NCBI GenBank assembly: GCA_949358305.1
Contig: OX442319.1
Location: forward strand, 10,974,001 to 11,038,000
Reading direction: 5' to 3'
Length of the DNA: 64,000 bases
Source of the DNA: Strigamia acuminata
Taxonomy: Eukaryota > Arthropoda > Chilopoda > Geophilomorpha > Linotaeniidae
Of the stretch, positions 42,572 to 52,707 are shown in pieces. The position numbers were made by a program, and so were the translations under genes. How positions within the stretch are numbered: position 1 is the first letter of the stretch; each line of letters starts with the position of its first letter. The notes beneath the pieces are model-generated. The model had not been told where the DNA came from. It was given only the letters and a program-made list of their open reading frames with translations, and did not search any database.

Positions 42572-43321
42572 ATGTCGAACAATTTCGAAACCGATCCCGA
42601 TGACGATTGTGTTATCATTCCAACACCTCCCGTTCCCGAGCCCGAAATTATCGACATACCGTCGGATTCTGACGACTTCTTATATGACATAGAAGTCGAA
42701 AACACCTTCGTAGAAAAATCTGATCTTTCGCAGTTCGAAAGAGCAGTGCAACTGCAGAACACCAAACAAGAACCGCCGGAATCTCTTCACGATTTCGTTT
42801 TGAGATTCTTCGAGGTTTGGCGTTTGCAACGTCGTTTCTGCAGATTTGGCGCTACGCTGATTCTAATCCAGAATATGTCAGACTTTGGTCAATGGCAGAT
42901 GAGTCTACGCCAGTTGGATGATCTACCAGTGGATGCTATACACGATTACGTGCGCAAATATAAATCGCATTTTGATTACTTGCCGCGAGTGTTTCCAGAA
43001 TGGAGACTTTACGATGATTGGAAGTTTGAAAAAGCAGTGCAGCTGCAGAATACCAAGCAACGATCGTCGGAATCTCTTCATGGGTTTGTGTTGAGGTTCT
43101 TCGAGGTTTGGAGATCGCAATTCTGTTTCTGTAGATTTGGTGGCGCCCATATTATGATTAGGAATCTGACATTCCGTGGCCAATGGCAGATAAGTCAACA
43201 CAAGTTGGGAGATCTACCATTGGAAGCTATATATGCCTACGTGCGCAAAAATAAAGTCGTTTTGGATCGTAAGCTAAGATTTGCTAAAAGAATGGTGCCA
43301 CATTCAAATGGTGCGAGGTAA
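42572..43321 (+). CDS. intact capsid (Gag)-like protein with duplicated module
   Basis: A 249-aa frame starting MSNNFETDPDDD. Residues 1-50 are acidic and proline-rich. Two copies of an approximately 97-residue module follow, starting F55 and F152: F-E-(R/K)-A-V-Q-L-Q-N-T-K-Q, then ESLH-F-V-L-R-F-F-E-V-W-R, a cysteine/arginine stretch, and (Q/H)-L-x-D-L-P-(V/L)-(D/E)-A-I-x-x-Y-V-R. The TKQ...ESLxxFVxRF pattern resembles the C-terminal capsid lobe of LTR-retrotransposon Gag; that assignment is by eye. No zinc knuckle, protease, RT or LTR is adjacent, and it has its own TATA promoter. It could be a domesticated Gag, as with arthropod Arc, or a relic of an unknown retroelement. A signal peptide and membrane segments are absent. 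Confidence 0.6.
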   Translation: MSNNFETDPDDDCVIIPTPPVPEPEIIDIPSDSDDFLYDIEVENTFVEKSDLSQFERAVQLQNTKQEPPESLHDFVLRFFEVWRLQRRFCRFGATLILIQNMSDFGQWQMSLRQLDDLPVDAIHDYVRKYKSHFDYLPRVFPEWRLYDDWKFEKAVQLQNTKQRSSESLHGFVLRFFEVWRSQFCFCRFGGAHIMIRNLTFRGQWQISQHKLGDLPLEAIYAYVRKNKVVLDRKLRFAKRMVPHSNGAR

Positions 43322-44231
43322 GAAGGAAAAATGTACACTTTTGAAGGAACGACATAAAATTCACCATGTATTCACGATTAAAACATTAATTTCACTCAAT
43401 TATCCTTTTTAAAAGACTAAATATCCCCATTTCTAAAGTGTAAACCACTTGCAAGTTAATTCAACCAACTTTGAAGTTTAAAATACAAAATATAATCATT
43501 TTTCAAATTTTAAAACCTGGAAAAAACCAAAAATAAAATCATTCAAATGAATTATTAATACTGGTAAGTAATAGTAGTATTAATTTATGATAAAAAGTTT
43601 TCAATGTCGCGTGATTTTTGTCTTATTTACAATCAGGAATAAGTCGTATCAGTTGAATAATAAAATATAAAACGAAAGTTGTCAATCAACACCGGTAAAT
43701 AACCACTATTATAATCGACGTAAAAAGGCTTAACACTACTAAAAAAAAATAACATTGAAAAAGCTCGCTCCTCTTTCCAAATACTGGATTCTCTCTTAAA
43801 TTCTGTTCGTGATCGGAAGTATTGTGAATTAAAACAAAAATATAAGAAAACTTGTTATTGTGTCGTTGTTCTGTGAAGTCATAAGGAGAATAAAACTTGT
43901 ACACTTGCTTGCTAAAAAAATCTACCTCACTAAAATTCTCGATAACAAAACTCAGAAATATCACAAAATACCACAAAAAAATGGTAATTGCGTAATTGCC
44001 CGTGATAAAAATACATTAAAAAAGCTCACAAAATTGACGCTAACCTTTGTGGCGCCACTTACCACCTTGTACAGAATAATTGCAGCCAATTACGGGGGGC
44101 TTATCGAAACGCAACAGCCACGTATTTTTCGTATTAAAAGCTGGCCCAAAATTCTAGAAAATCATAATTCGCCTTTGATCTCTACAAGTAGTCAATCGTC
44201 TCGTCAGGATTTCGCAAATTCCAACTGAAGA
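43322..44231. other. non-coding spacer and promoter of the next capsid-like gene
   Basis: No gene is recognised from 43322 to 44035. From about 44038 the sequence (ACGCTAACCTTTGTGGCGCC...) matches 62850-63049 and includes CAATTACGG, CGTATTTTTCGTATTAAAAG (44121-44140, TATA-like) and the leader to ATG 44232. Confidence 0.55.
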
Positions 44232-44356
44232 ATGTCGAACTATTCAAACGTTAACCAGCACTTGTTCCAAACGGAAGTGGACACGGCACCCGATGATCGG
44301 CTATTCGATTATCCCCACATCAATATTTTTCGGGCTATGGCAAACGAAGGATTTCG

Positions 44357-44528
44357 TGTGAGTGAGATGTTAAATTTAACATGTGTTTTTGATTTTCGCC
44401 ACCAGTTGGCGCCAGTTGTTGTTGTTCATTTACACTCGCCATTTTGTATTCAACCAAGTGTAACCTATTTTTAAGTTGGAAGCAGTAAAACATACATTAT
44501 TACTGCACAAGAGCGTTTTCTTCTAACA
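44357..44528 (+). repeat. copia-2 5' LTR
   Basis: 172 bp, TG...CA. It contains a GGCGCC dyad region (CACCAGTTGGCGCCAGTTG) and a short AGTAAAACATACATTATTACT inverted repeat near the end. It is identical to the 3' LTR. Confidence 0.9.
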
Positions 44529-44531
44529 ATA

Positions 44532-44540
44532 TGGTAGCAG
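44532..44540 (+). other. copia-2 primer-binding site (initiator tRNA-Met 3' end)
   Basis: TGGTAGCAG complements the 3' end of initiator tRNA-Met (CTGCTACCA). It is placed 3 nt after the LTR, the usual position for Ty1/copia elements. Confidence 0.8.
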
Positions 44541-45019
44541 ATTGATGGTTCATGGATCCAAGACAGGTCTGAGAACAATTTTGAAGAATTTCCAAAGCCT
44601 AAAATTGATGAAAAAGCGATTTATTCCCATGGCAATGTGGCCACGTGAAATTTGAGACGACAATCGCAACTGAGACGCATCAAACCATTGTAGAGACGAA
44701 CAATACAGGCAAGGCGGGAATAATTGACGAATTTGAAGACTTTCCAGTGTAGAAAAGACGTTTTTTGAAGTTTTTCACGTATTTGACGTGTTTTGGCGAG
44801 TATCGAAGTACTTCCGTGAGTTTCGACGCATTTTGACGAGTTTCGGCGCCATTGTGAGGAGTTACAACGGTTTCCTGCCATTCTTGACGATTTTTGAGGA
44901 TTGTTGTACGCAATTTTGGCGCTTTTGGACGAATGCTGGACAATTTTGAGGAATTTTTGAGGATTTTTGAGGCATTTGAAGAATTTGAAGAGGAGCCAAG
45001 CCCAAAACTAAACAGCAAT

Positions 45020-45436
45020 ATGGCTGAACCCAGAAAACTCAACTCATTTGGGAACATTGAGCCCTTAACAGACAAAAACTACCTGTTATGGTCAAGGAGA
45101 ATTACATCATTGTTAAAGAGTCAAAAATTATGGAAGAATGTCATAATGGCAAATGAGCCACCAAGAGGAATTCAAGGACAACCCAATTTTGTAGGAATGG
45201 AAAAAATTTGGGACACCTGGGATGACCAGAACAATGTAGCACTGGACATCATTATAAATTCTATGTCCGCCCCTCAAGTTATGAAGTATAGCGCCGAGGA
45301 AAATGCTAGGACCTTGTGGGAAAAAATTAAGAATTCAATGGCAGCAAAAACAGCTGCAGATGAGAGCCACAGCAAATGTGACACAGCTGAAGATGGGAAA
45401 AGAAGAAAATGTGGATTCCTACCTCAACAGAGCTGA
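45020..45436 (+). CDS. copia-2 gag, 5' part (frame 1)
   Basis: The chosen start ATG 45020 gives MAEPRKLNSFGNIEPL, the usual copia Gag opening, followed by YLLWSRRITSLL and a W-x2-I-x10-AA region (UBN2-type Gag helices). The reading stops at 45436 in a tail unrelated to Gag because the frame shifts by +1 at about 45370-45385. The in-frame ATG further upstream at 44894 would add about 42 residues without a family match. See the second frame from 45303. Confidence 0.75.
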   Translation: MAEPRKLNSFGNIEPLTDKNYLLWSRRITSLLKSQKLWKNVIMANEPPRGIQGQPNFVGMEKIWDTWDDQNNVALDIIINSMSAPQVMKYSAEENARTLWEKIKNSMAAKTAADESHSKCDTAEDGKRRKCGFLPQQS

Positions 45437-48400
45437 AGCTTTGAAGAATGAATGCAGTGAAGTAGGAAAACAAATTGATGACGAGGAATTATCCTTTTTC
45501 TGCATGCAAGGACTGAGAGAAGAATTCGATGCGAATGTGAGAGTATTGGAGACAGTTGAAAAATTGTCAATGTTAGATCTCCGCAATTCACTGAAAAAGG
45601 AAGAGGATCGCATGATAAAGCGCAAAGGAGAGAAAAGCACAACCGAAGGTGCATTTAAGGCCAAGGATTCCCGAAGAGGATCATTTAATGCCACGAAGAC
45701 GACTTGCTACAACTGTGGCCGTGGCGGTCATGTTTCAAGAGACTGCACGAGTAAACCGAAATGTTTTAACTGTTCGGAATTTGGGCACATTTCGACCAAC
45801 TGCACGAGGCCCAAAAGCGAAAGAAAAAATGACCGTGGACGTGGACGTGGCCGAGGCGACTCTCGAGGACGTGGAAAGCCGAAGATAGAAAGCAGCATGA
45901 TGGCTTTTGAGACGAAGAAAATCGTAAAAGACGAGAAACAAGAAGATGAACAAAATGATGTAGAATGGCTGATTGACTCTGGCGCAACAAGTCATATGAC
46001 AGCAAAACAAGACATTTTCTGCGAATACGAAGAAGAGAAGAGAGAAATAATATTGGCCGATAAAGACGCTCAAACCACATCACTTGGAATAGGCCAAATT
46101 ATTTTGACGAAAAATGACGACGAACAAATATGCATTACCAAAGTGCTGCACGTGCCAAACCTATCAGCAAATTTGCTGTCCGTTCCCAAGATTGTAGACA
46201 ACGGGCACAAAGTGATTTTTGAGAAGAAGTTTGTAAGCATAGTTCGAGAAGACGGAACAGAATTAATTAAAGGGCAACGAGATGGTGACAAATTCATCAT
46301 AAGAAGTCCAATTTTGCATAACGAAGAAGCCAAGTACGCAACTGAAGCAGCCGAGAAATGGCATCGACGACTTGGGCATGCATCATTCAATGCACTTCAA
46401 TCGATGAAAAAAGACGAATTAGTAATTGGACTAGAAATGAACAAAGACGTAAAAGAGATTTGTGACGCATGCGTGAAGGCCAAGATGACGAGAAAGCCGC
46501 ACCCATCAGTGAGTCAGCGACAATCAGCGGCTATTATGGATTTATGGCACACTGATCTTGTGGGCCCAGTGACCCCCGAGTCATTAGGAGGAGCGAACTA
46601 TATTTTGACGGTCGTTGATGATTGGAGCAGAAGAGTAATGGTGAAATTGCTGAAAAGAAAAAGCGACACCTATGAAGTATTAAAAGACTTAATCGTAATA
46701 TACGAGAGACAAACCGAGAAGAAATTGAAGAAGATTCGAAGCGACAACGGCGGAGAATTCATTGCTGGATGCCTGGAAAGATGGTTTGCCGAAGTCGGAA
46801 TAAAGCATGAGTTGACGGTACCCGGAAATCCACAGAGCAATGGAGTCGCGGAACGGTACAACCGTACCATTGTTGAAATGGCAAGAACAATGCTTGTGGA
46901 CTCACAACTGCCATTGAACTTTTGGGGTGAAAGCATAGCGACCGCAGCATACCTGCGAAATGTTTGCGTGTCAACGATACATGGAAGGACGCCCATGGAA
47001 CTGTGGAATGAAAAGAAACCCACAGTGAAATATCTGAAGATTTTCGGATGTGTTGCCTACCACATGAGAGGAGTTAAAGCCCGTGGAAAATTTGATGAGA
47101 AATGCAAGAAAGGCATTTTTGTAGGCTACTCAACAAGAAGAAAGGGTTATCGCATTTTTGACCCAGAAATTGGCTCCACCATTGAGGAAAGAGACGTAAA
47201 ATTCAATGAAGAAAAACTGGGAGCTGAGTTACTAAACTCGCAAGATGGAGCTGAGAGATTGGAAGAGCCAATAACACTTGAGATTGTGGGAATGGAAGTT
47301 CAAGCTCAAAACACAGATGAGCAAGAAGTTGATGCCGAGGAAGAAGACCAAAATGAAGTAAATGACGACATAGAGTCATCTAATGATGAAAATGATGATC
47401 AAGATGAAGATGAAGTTGGCACCAACAATGAGGAAGTCACAAATGACGATGATGAGATCCAAGCAAGACCACAGGTCGGCAGACCAAAAGGAATGACAAA
47501 GGAAAAACGTAAAAGATTGGATCAAGCAATTAAGACGTCACATGAACAAGAATTGTTGAGACAAGGAGTACGACGATCTGAGCGGAACAAACCGCAGACA
47601 GCAGCGCATCTAGCAAACGAGATTGAAACACCGAAAAATTATGAAGAAGTCATAAAGTCGAAATATCCAAATGAGTGGAGACAAGCCATGGAAGAGGAAT
47701 TGAATGCCATGGCAAAGCATCAAGTATGGAATTTGGTGGAATTACCAAAAGGAAAGAAGGTTATAAAATCGAAGTGGGTATACAAAATAAAAAGAAGACC
47801 AGACGGAAAACCAGAAATATTCAAGGCAAGACTAGTAGCTGCTGGTTATACCCAGAAGTATGGTGTTGATTACGATGACACATTTGCACCTGTGATGAGA
47901 CCCGAAACCATAAGAATAATGGTAAACGAGGCAGCAAAGAGAAAAAGAAAAATTAACCAACATGACGTCAAAGCAGCATATTTGCATGGAAAATTGACGA
48001 AAGAGGTGTACATGCAACAACCGAGAGGATTTGAAAAGGGTGGAAAAACAACAGTATGCTACCTGTTAAAGAGCATCTACGGACTCAAACAATCCGGCAG
48101 ATGCTGGTTTGAGACGCTGAAGAAAGTATTGACAGACATTGGATTTAAACAGTCTCCCGATGATCCTAGTCTGTACATCCTAGATGACAATGAAGATTAT
48201 CTATTCTTGGGAGTTTATGTTGACGACAGTTTATCATTGGGTTCCTCTGACGATTTTGAAGAAAACATTATGAAGAAAATAAGGATGCAAGTCGAAATGT
48301 TGTACATGGGACCCCTGTCGTACATCTTGGGGATTGAAGTAGAATATGAAGGTGACAATATTTTCCTACACCAGAAGAGCTACATAGAAGGCATCCTGGA

Positions 48401-49175
48401 ATCATATGGACTGCCAAACTGCAATGCAGCAGTGTCACCAGTAGACCCAAACCAAAAACTTGCAGACCATGAGAAAAGCAAAGCAATTGACTCAAAGATG
48501 TACCAGGAATTAGTAGGAAAGTTGATGTATCTGTCAACAGGAACGCGGCCGGACATAAGCTTTGCGATGAGCGCCCTTTCACAATTCAATAAGGCGCCAA
48601 AGGAGATGCACTACACAGCACTAAAGCGAGTGCTAAGATACCTAAAGGGAACCAAGGATTACTCCCTAAAATATGGCAATGATGAGCGCCGACTTCACGC
48701 CTACAGTGATGCCAGTTGGGACAAAACCAAAGACGCGCGATCATATACTGGGTTCATCATCAGAGACGGGGATGCCATCCTAAACTGGAAATGCAAAAAG
48801 CAGAGTACAGTAGCTGGATCGAGCACAGAAAGCGAATTGCATGCTCTCAGTGAGGGAGTTAAAGATCTACTGTGGACGCAACAAGTAATCAATGACTTGC
48901 AACCGAATGATGACATCGAACTACCAATGGAAGTGTTTTGTGATAGTTTAAATGTTGTGCACCTACTTAAGAGCGGAATGCAGAAGACGACAACGAAATA
49001 TCTGAACAGAAAGGTGCACATGGTGAAAGAACAGATCGACGGTGAGAAAATTATTGTGACCCACGTGCCAGGAACTGAGATGCTGGCAGACTTTCTCACC
49101 AAACCATTGAGTGGGACAAAGTTGAAGGAGGACTTGACAAAATTGAACTTTGTTGACAGTGTTAGTGATAATTAG
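45303..49175 (+). CDS. copia-2 gag 3' part and pol (frame 2)
   Basis: A 1290-aa open frame; real family similarity starts near residue 24 (VTQLKMGKEENVDSYLNR). Two CCHC zinc knuckles at 135-148 and 154-167; an RGRGRG-rich linker; protease DSGA 225-228; integrase zinc motif (H353, H359, C387, C390) and core D418, D481, E517; reverse transcriptase YVDD 972-975; RNase H near 1130-1260. All catalytic residues are present. The start ATG at 45303 is probably not used: the natural product would need a +1 shift from the frame beginning at 45020. That could be a 1-bp indel, a sequencing error or a recoding site. The shift lies inside Gag, upstream of the knuckles, not at a gag-pol border. Confidence 0.85.
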   Translation: MLGPCGKKLRIQWQQKQLQMRATANVTQLKMGKEENVDSYLNRAEALKNECSEVGKQIDDEELSFFCMQGLREEFDANVRVLETVEKLSMLDLRNSLKKEEDRMIKRKGEKSTTEGAFKAKDSRRGSFNATKTTCYNCGRGGHVSRDCTSKPKCFNCSEFGHISTNCTRPKSERKNDRGRGRGRGDSRGRGKPKIESSMMAFETKKIVKDEKQEDEQNDVEWLIDSGATSHMTAKQDIFCEYEEEKREIILADKDAQTTSLGIGQIILTKNDDEQICITKVLHVPNLSANLLSVPKIVDNGHKVIFEKKFVSIVREDGTELIKGQRDGDKFIIRSPILHNEEAKYATEAAEKWHRRLGHASFNALQSMKKDELVIGLEMNKDVKEICDACVKAKMTRKPHPSVSQRQSAAIMDLWHTDLVGPVTPESLGGANYILTVVDDWSRRVMVKLLKRKSDTYEVLKDLIVIYERQTEKKLKKIRSDNGGEFIAGCLERWFAEVGIKHELTVPGNPQSNGVAERYNRTIVEMARTMLVDSQLPLNFWGESIATAAYLRNVCVSTIHGRTPMELWNEKKPTVKYLKIFGCVAYHMRGVKARGKFDEKCKKGIFVGYSTRRKGYRIFDPEIGSTIEERDVKFNEEKLGAELLNSQDGAERLEEPITLEIVGMEVQAQNTDEQEVDAEEEDQNEVNDDIESSNDENDDQDEDEVGTNNEEVTNDDDEIQARPQVGRPKGMTKEKRKRLDQAIKTSHEQELLRQGVRRSERNKPQTAAHLANEIETPKNYEEVIKSKYPNEWRQAMEEELNAMAKHQVWNLVELPKGKKVIKSKWVYKIKRRPDGKPEIFKARLVAAGYTQKYGVDYDDTFAPVMRPETIRIMVNEAAKRKRKINQHDVKAAYLHGKLTKEVYMQQPRGFEKGGKTTVCYLLKSIYGLKQSGRCWFETLKKVLTDIGFKQSPDDPSLYILDDNEDYLFLGVYVDDSLSLGSSDDFEENIMKKIRMQVEMLYMGPLSYILGIEVEYEGDNIFLHQKSYIEGILESYGLPNCNAAVSPVDPNQKLADHEKSKAIDSKMYQELVGKLMYLSTGTRPDISFAMSALSQFNKAPKEMHYTALKRVLRYLKGTKDYSLKYGNDERRLHAYSDASWDKTKDARSYTGFIIRDGDAILNWKCKKQSTVAGSSTESELHALSEGVKDLLWTQQVINDLQPNDDIELPMEVFCDSLNVVHLLKSGMQKTTTKYLNRKVHMVKEQIDGEKIIVTHVPGTEMLADFLTKPLSGTKLKEDLTKLNFVDSVSDN

Positions 49176-49293
49176 TGTGTTTTTCTTTTTATAAGAGTTC
49201 TTTTTATTGTGTATTAACCATTGTGTTTATTGTCGTATTTAACCTTTTGAAGTGTAAAATCATAACAGTGTTTAATTTCCCATGGGGGGATAT

Positions 49294-49465
49294 TGTGAGT
49301 GAGATGTTAAATTTAACATGTGTTTTTGATTTTCGCCACCAGTTGGCGCCAGTTGTTGTTGTTCATTTACACTCGCCATTTTGTATTCAACCAAGTGTAA
49401 CCTATTTTTAAGTTGGAAGCAGTAAAACATACATTATTACTGCACAAGAGCGTTTTCTTCTAACA
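49294..49465 (+). repeat. copia-2 3' LTR
   Basis: 172 bp, identical to 44357-44528, preceded by a polypurine tract and followed by TTTCG. Confidence 0.9.
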
Positions 49466-49768
49466 TTTCGAACTCATTTGTATTCACAAGACGAAGTACT
49501 TGAGATGCTGAAACTAACATATCGGAGAGCGCAGATGCTACAAAACACTAAACAGCAATCGACTGAATCCCTTCACGATTTTCTATTGAAGTTCTTCGAG
49601 GTTTGGAGATTGCAACGTCGATTCTGCAAACTTGGCGCTGCACTCATTTTCATCCAGAACCTGACAAACTTCGGCCGATCGCAGGTACGTGACCATAAGT
49701 TGGAGGATCTGTCGTTGGATGCTATCAAAGATTTCGTGCGCGAAAATAGAAACCTTTTCGACTACTGA

Positions 49769-50141
49769 GTTGGAGAAATGTTTTATCAGATTTCGTTGGC
49801 TTGTTTCATTTTCTTTCATTTTTTGGTACAGGTATTGTTATTATTTCATCGTTATTTCTATTTTCTAATTCACAAATGACGCCAACAGGGCAAAACGAAC
49901 AATCAAAAGAAAACAATAAATATAAATGCAATAATAACAATTTTGTAATGAAAAGCTGCAGTGTTAGGTTTTCTGAAGAAAGATTTAAATTAGAAACGGC
50001 GTCGATACCCCTTTACTTTCGGATCTAGTCCTTTGCTGGCATACAAAATAACTTCGCGATCTGTTATAATAATCGACAGTCTCATCCAACTGCATTCTTA
50101 AATCTCCAAGCTCTACTCCAGCATCTATTTGCTTTTCCACT
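49769..50141. other. spacer and left part of an older retroelement remnant
   Basis: Downstream of the interrupted capsid-like gene. On the minus strand 50141 to about 49990 is open and continues in frame the reading at 53276-53092, once the inserted gag-pro element and one copy of GTGGT are ignored. Confidence 0.5.
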
Positions 50142-50146
50142 GTGGT

Positions 50147-50278
50147 TGTGAGAATGATAAAGACAACCGATCAAGATGATTGTCTAAACTAGACTGATTT
50201 ATTCATAAAACCTAGAACCAATCATACAAAAGATAGAACAAGTCTCGAAATGACCCCCAGGGGGAGCTATCGCTCACA
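50147..50278 (-). repeat. gag-pro element 3' LTR
   Basis: 132 bp, identical to 52955-53086; contains the end of the coding frame. Confidence 0.9.
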
Positions 50279-52707
50279 CGACCCCCCTTTTTGGGTTGTC
50301 GCCCTCGACAACAAAACAAAAAATTCAACAATTTCGATACAATGCGATTTTCTAATGCACAACAAGCCTCCGATAACTCCTCGCTCATCTTTGTCGAGTC
50401 CGTCTCTCCCGTCAAAGTCTTTTCCTGTTCTTCGGCAAAATATCTCTTAAGCTCCAGGTCCTCCAGCCAGCCCGGCTCCAAATTTTCTCGTACAATCTTG
50501 CCCTTGTGACTCGATTCGTCTTCATTTTCATTCGCCTCATTCTTATCGTGTTCCTCGCCTTTCTCGTCGTGTTCCTCACCATATTTCGCGTCAACTTCAT
50601 TGAACCCCGAAACCGTTTCGTCGAATTTTGATCTGTCCTCTCCCAAATTCACATTTTCTACGATCGCAACTAGCTCGATTTTCGTAACGTCAAGTTCTAA
50701 GTTCTCCTTCCCGCATTCCACGCCAAGATCGTCGTCGTTTTCAACAAATTCTTCGTCGTTGTTGTCAAAAATGCCATTTTCGTTTTCAACTTGATCGTTT
50801 TTTTCAAATTCGTCAACTTCTCCGTCCTTGTCGTCGTCTGCTACGTCCAAAATCTTGTCATATTCCACGACCAGTGACAAACACACGTTTTCTCGGTTCG
50901 CCTCTTTCTCGAATATTGCGCAACCAACAGTCCGAACCTTGCTGCGATCTCTTGAAACATTCATGTCGCCATTCGGTTCCAAAATCAGCCTCAGACCTTC
51001 TTGCCTACGCCAGTCTGTGCCTACGATGATAGGAAAAGGTAAACCTGACGACACTGCTACATTCCTCATTCTCGATTGAATATCGCCAATACGAAACGAA
51101 ATGTCGAGAAATCCATCGATCTCCAACGGGCCATTGACGGAATGAAAACTGGCCCCCGATCTATTCGCTCTTAATTCCGTATTGTCTTTCAAAAATCTGC
51201 CGTCGATAATTGTCAAGTTTGCGCCCGGATCAATCAGCGCCTCAACGTCCGTGTCAAACTCCTCCACACTACACGCAACGACCGTCAAATTCATCTCCGG
51301 TTTCCTCGTCTTGACAACACAAGCTATAACCTTCTCCGGCGTTTTCTCCGTCGTAACTGCTCCCGCACTTGCCAACAAACAGTCGAAAGACACGTGTCCG
51401 ATCTTACCGCACTTAAAACACGTGAGAGTAGATTTATCCATCCCGTATCTATATTGCACGTGACGTTGTGAGTTCTTGTTCGTCGACGCCGCCGAAAATG
51501 CTTCCTTCGTCGATTCCCTCACCACGTCCTCCGCTGCTCGTTTAACTTCGACGTTACTACTATTTTTGTCCGTTGTCTTCACTTTTCTCGCCCCGTCCAA
51601 ACCCCTCGCGCGATGTAAAAGCTCCTCAACCGAACCGATGTTGCCAGATGCCAACGGAAACGACACCAACTCCTCGCCAATTCCGCCCAAAATCATCGAC
51701 ACTCGATCCGATTCACTTATACGGCTCGCACAACGCTCTAGTAAAGTGTTCTTTGAATAAATGTAATGAACGATCGTCTCCGATGCTTCCAGTTTTCTTT
51801 TCTTTTGCATTTCAAAGAATTCGTTCAAGTTCATGCGGCACTTAAATCTATCTTCTAGAGCCCACATCCAGCCCTCCAAACTCGATATTTTCTTTCCTTC
51901 AGTCTTCTGCCAGTCGCTGGCGTGACCTTCTAGCCTCGTTGCTGCGTTCAATAGCGTCAGATCGTCCGTCCAGGCCGAAAGCTTCGCCACGCGTTTTACC
52001 TCCTTCACCCACGAATGCACGTTCTCCTTATCGTCGCCCGAAAAAGAGGATATGGCTTTTACGGTGTCGACGGTTGAGTGCATCTGCACCACCGTGGTCG
52101 CGGGACCCGTCTGCGAACACTGGGACGCGATGAGGCGGTTCATCACCAAAGTATTTTGTGCCAACAACTCCGAATTCCGCGTCTCCTTCTCCGCATTACG
52201 CGCCTCTGTTTCCGCATTACGCGCCGCCGTCTCCGACTTGTCCCGCATCAACATCTTCATCATCTCGGCCATTTGAAAAACCATCAATTCGGCGGACGAT
52301 GCCCCACTTCCGCCGGCCGGACGTGCCGCCTCCTCCGCTTCCAGTTTCTCCGCCTCCAACCTTTCTTTCGCCAATTCCTCCGCTGACGTTTTCTCTACGA
52401 TCTCCGCATCGTCTTCCACCAACTTCTCCGCCGCGATTCTCTCCGCCTCCGCCGCCTCAAACGCAACGATTTCCTTGTTATTTTGCAAAAGTACCGACAT
52501 CAAGTCTTGCTTCAAATTGCTCGTCGATTCCAATCCGCGCCTGTCGATTTCTCCTTTCAAAATCGTCACCGTGAATACGTTCAGGACGTCCTCGACGACG
52601 GACAAAAGCGACGAACGACATCCCTGCAAAATTACCGCCAAATTTTCCGCCATTACGTCCGCCACGTGTTTCGCAAAATTTTCAACAACAATCACCGATC
52701 TCGTCAA
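50212..52707 (-). CDS. Gag-protease polyprotein of the non-autonomous LTR element
   Basis: A single 831-aa frame. Residues 80-190 are alanine/glutamate-rich coiled coil with AARNAE-like repeats. Residues 215-375 are a Ty3-type Gag core (ATRLEGHASDWQ, then W-x2-A-L-x-D-R-F). A CCHC knuckle is at 430-443. A retropepsin follows, with active site D493-P-G-A and the strand/flap motif PIIVGTDW at 559-566. Residues 620-790 are acidic, asparagine-rich and low-complexity. The last ~22 residues run through the polypurine tract into the 3' LTR, with the stop at 50212-50214. DPGA instead of DSGA or DTGA is an uncommon active-site variant. The start ATG leaves a 247-bp leader after the primer site. No stop or frameshift is seen. 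Confidence 0.9.
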   Translation of the reverse strand: MTRSVIVVENFAKHVADVMAENLAVILQGCRSSLLSVVEDVLNVFTVTILKGEIDRRGLESTSNLKQDLMSVLLQNNKEIVAFEAAEAERIAAEKLVEDDAEIVEKTSAEELAKERLEAEKLEAEEAARPAGGSGASSAELMVFQMAEMMKMLMRDKSETAARNAETEARNAEKETRNSELLAQNTLVMNRLIASQCSQTGPATTVVQMHSTVDTVKAISSFSGDDKENVHSWVKEVKRVAKLSAWTDDLTLLNAATRLEGHASDWQKTEGKKISSLEGWMWALEDRFKCRMNLNEFFEMQKKRKLEASETIVHYIYSKNTLLERCASRISESDRVSMILGGIGEELVSFPLASGNIGSVEELLHRARGLDGARKVKTTDKNSSNVEVKRAAEDVVRESTKEAFSAASTNKNSQRHVQYRYGMDKSTLTCFKCGKIGHVSFDCLLASAGAVTTEKTPEKVIACVVKTRKPEMNLTVVACSVEEFDTDVEALIDPGANLTIIDGRFLKDNTELRANRSGASFHSVNGPLEIDGFLDISFRIGDIQSRMRNVAVSSGLPFPIIVGTDWRRQEGLRLILEPNGDMNVSRDRSKVRTVGCAIFEKEANRENVCLSLVVEYDKILDVADDDKDGEVDEFEKNDQVENENGIFDNNDEEFVENDDDLGVECGKENLELDVTKIELVAIVENVNLGEDRSKFDETVSGFNEVDAKYGEEHDEKGEEHDKNEANENEDESSHKGKIVRENLEPGWLEDLELKRYFAEEQEKTLTGETDSTKMSEELSEACCALENRIVSKLLNFLFCCRGRQPKKGGRVSDSSPWGSFRDLFYLLYDWF

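Larger units (their letters stand above)
44357..49465 (+). mobile_element. Ty1/copia element 2, full length
   Basis: LTRs at 44357-44528 and 49294-49465 (172 bp each, TGTGAGTG...TCTAACA) are identical by inspection. The 5-bp duplication TTTCG flanks them (44352-44356 and 49466-49470). A primer-binding site TGGTAGCAG lies 3 nt inside (44532-44540), and a G-rich polypurine tract abuts the 3' LTR (GGGGGGATAT, 49284-49293). Identical LTRs mean a recent insertion. It is a different copia lineage from the dimer: two zinc knuckles instead of one, and a 3'-end initiator-tRNA primer. Confidence 0.92.
44232..49768 (+). pseudogene. capsid-like gene interrupted by copia-2
   Basis: Part 1 (44232-44356) encodes MSNYSNVNQHL...FPHI-like YPHINIFRAMANEGF; part 2 (49466-49768) continues YSQDEVLEMLKLTYRR, LQNTKQQSTESLHDFLLKFF and ends VRENRNLFDY-stop. 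The break is the copia-2 insertion with TTTCG duplicated. The uninterrupted homologue at 63640-63660 shows the empty site. Before insertion the frame was about 140 residues with one module, so the insertion is the only visible lesion in this copy. Confidence 0.7.
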
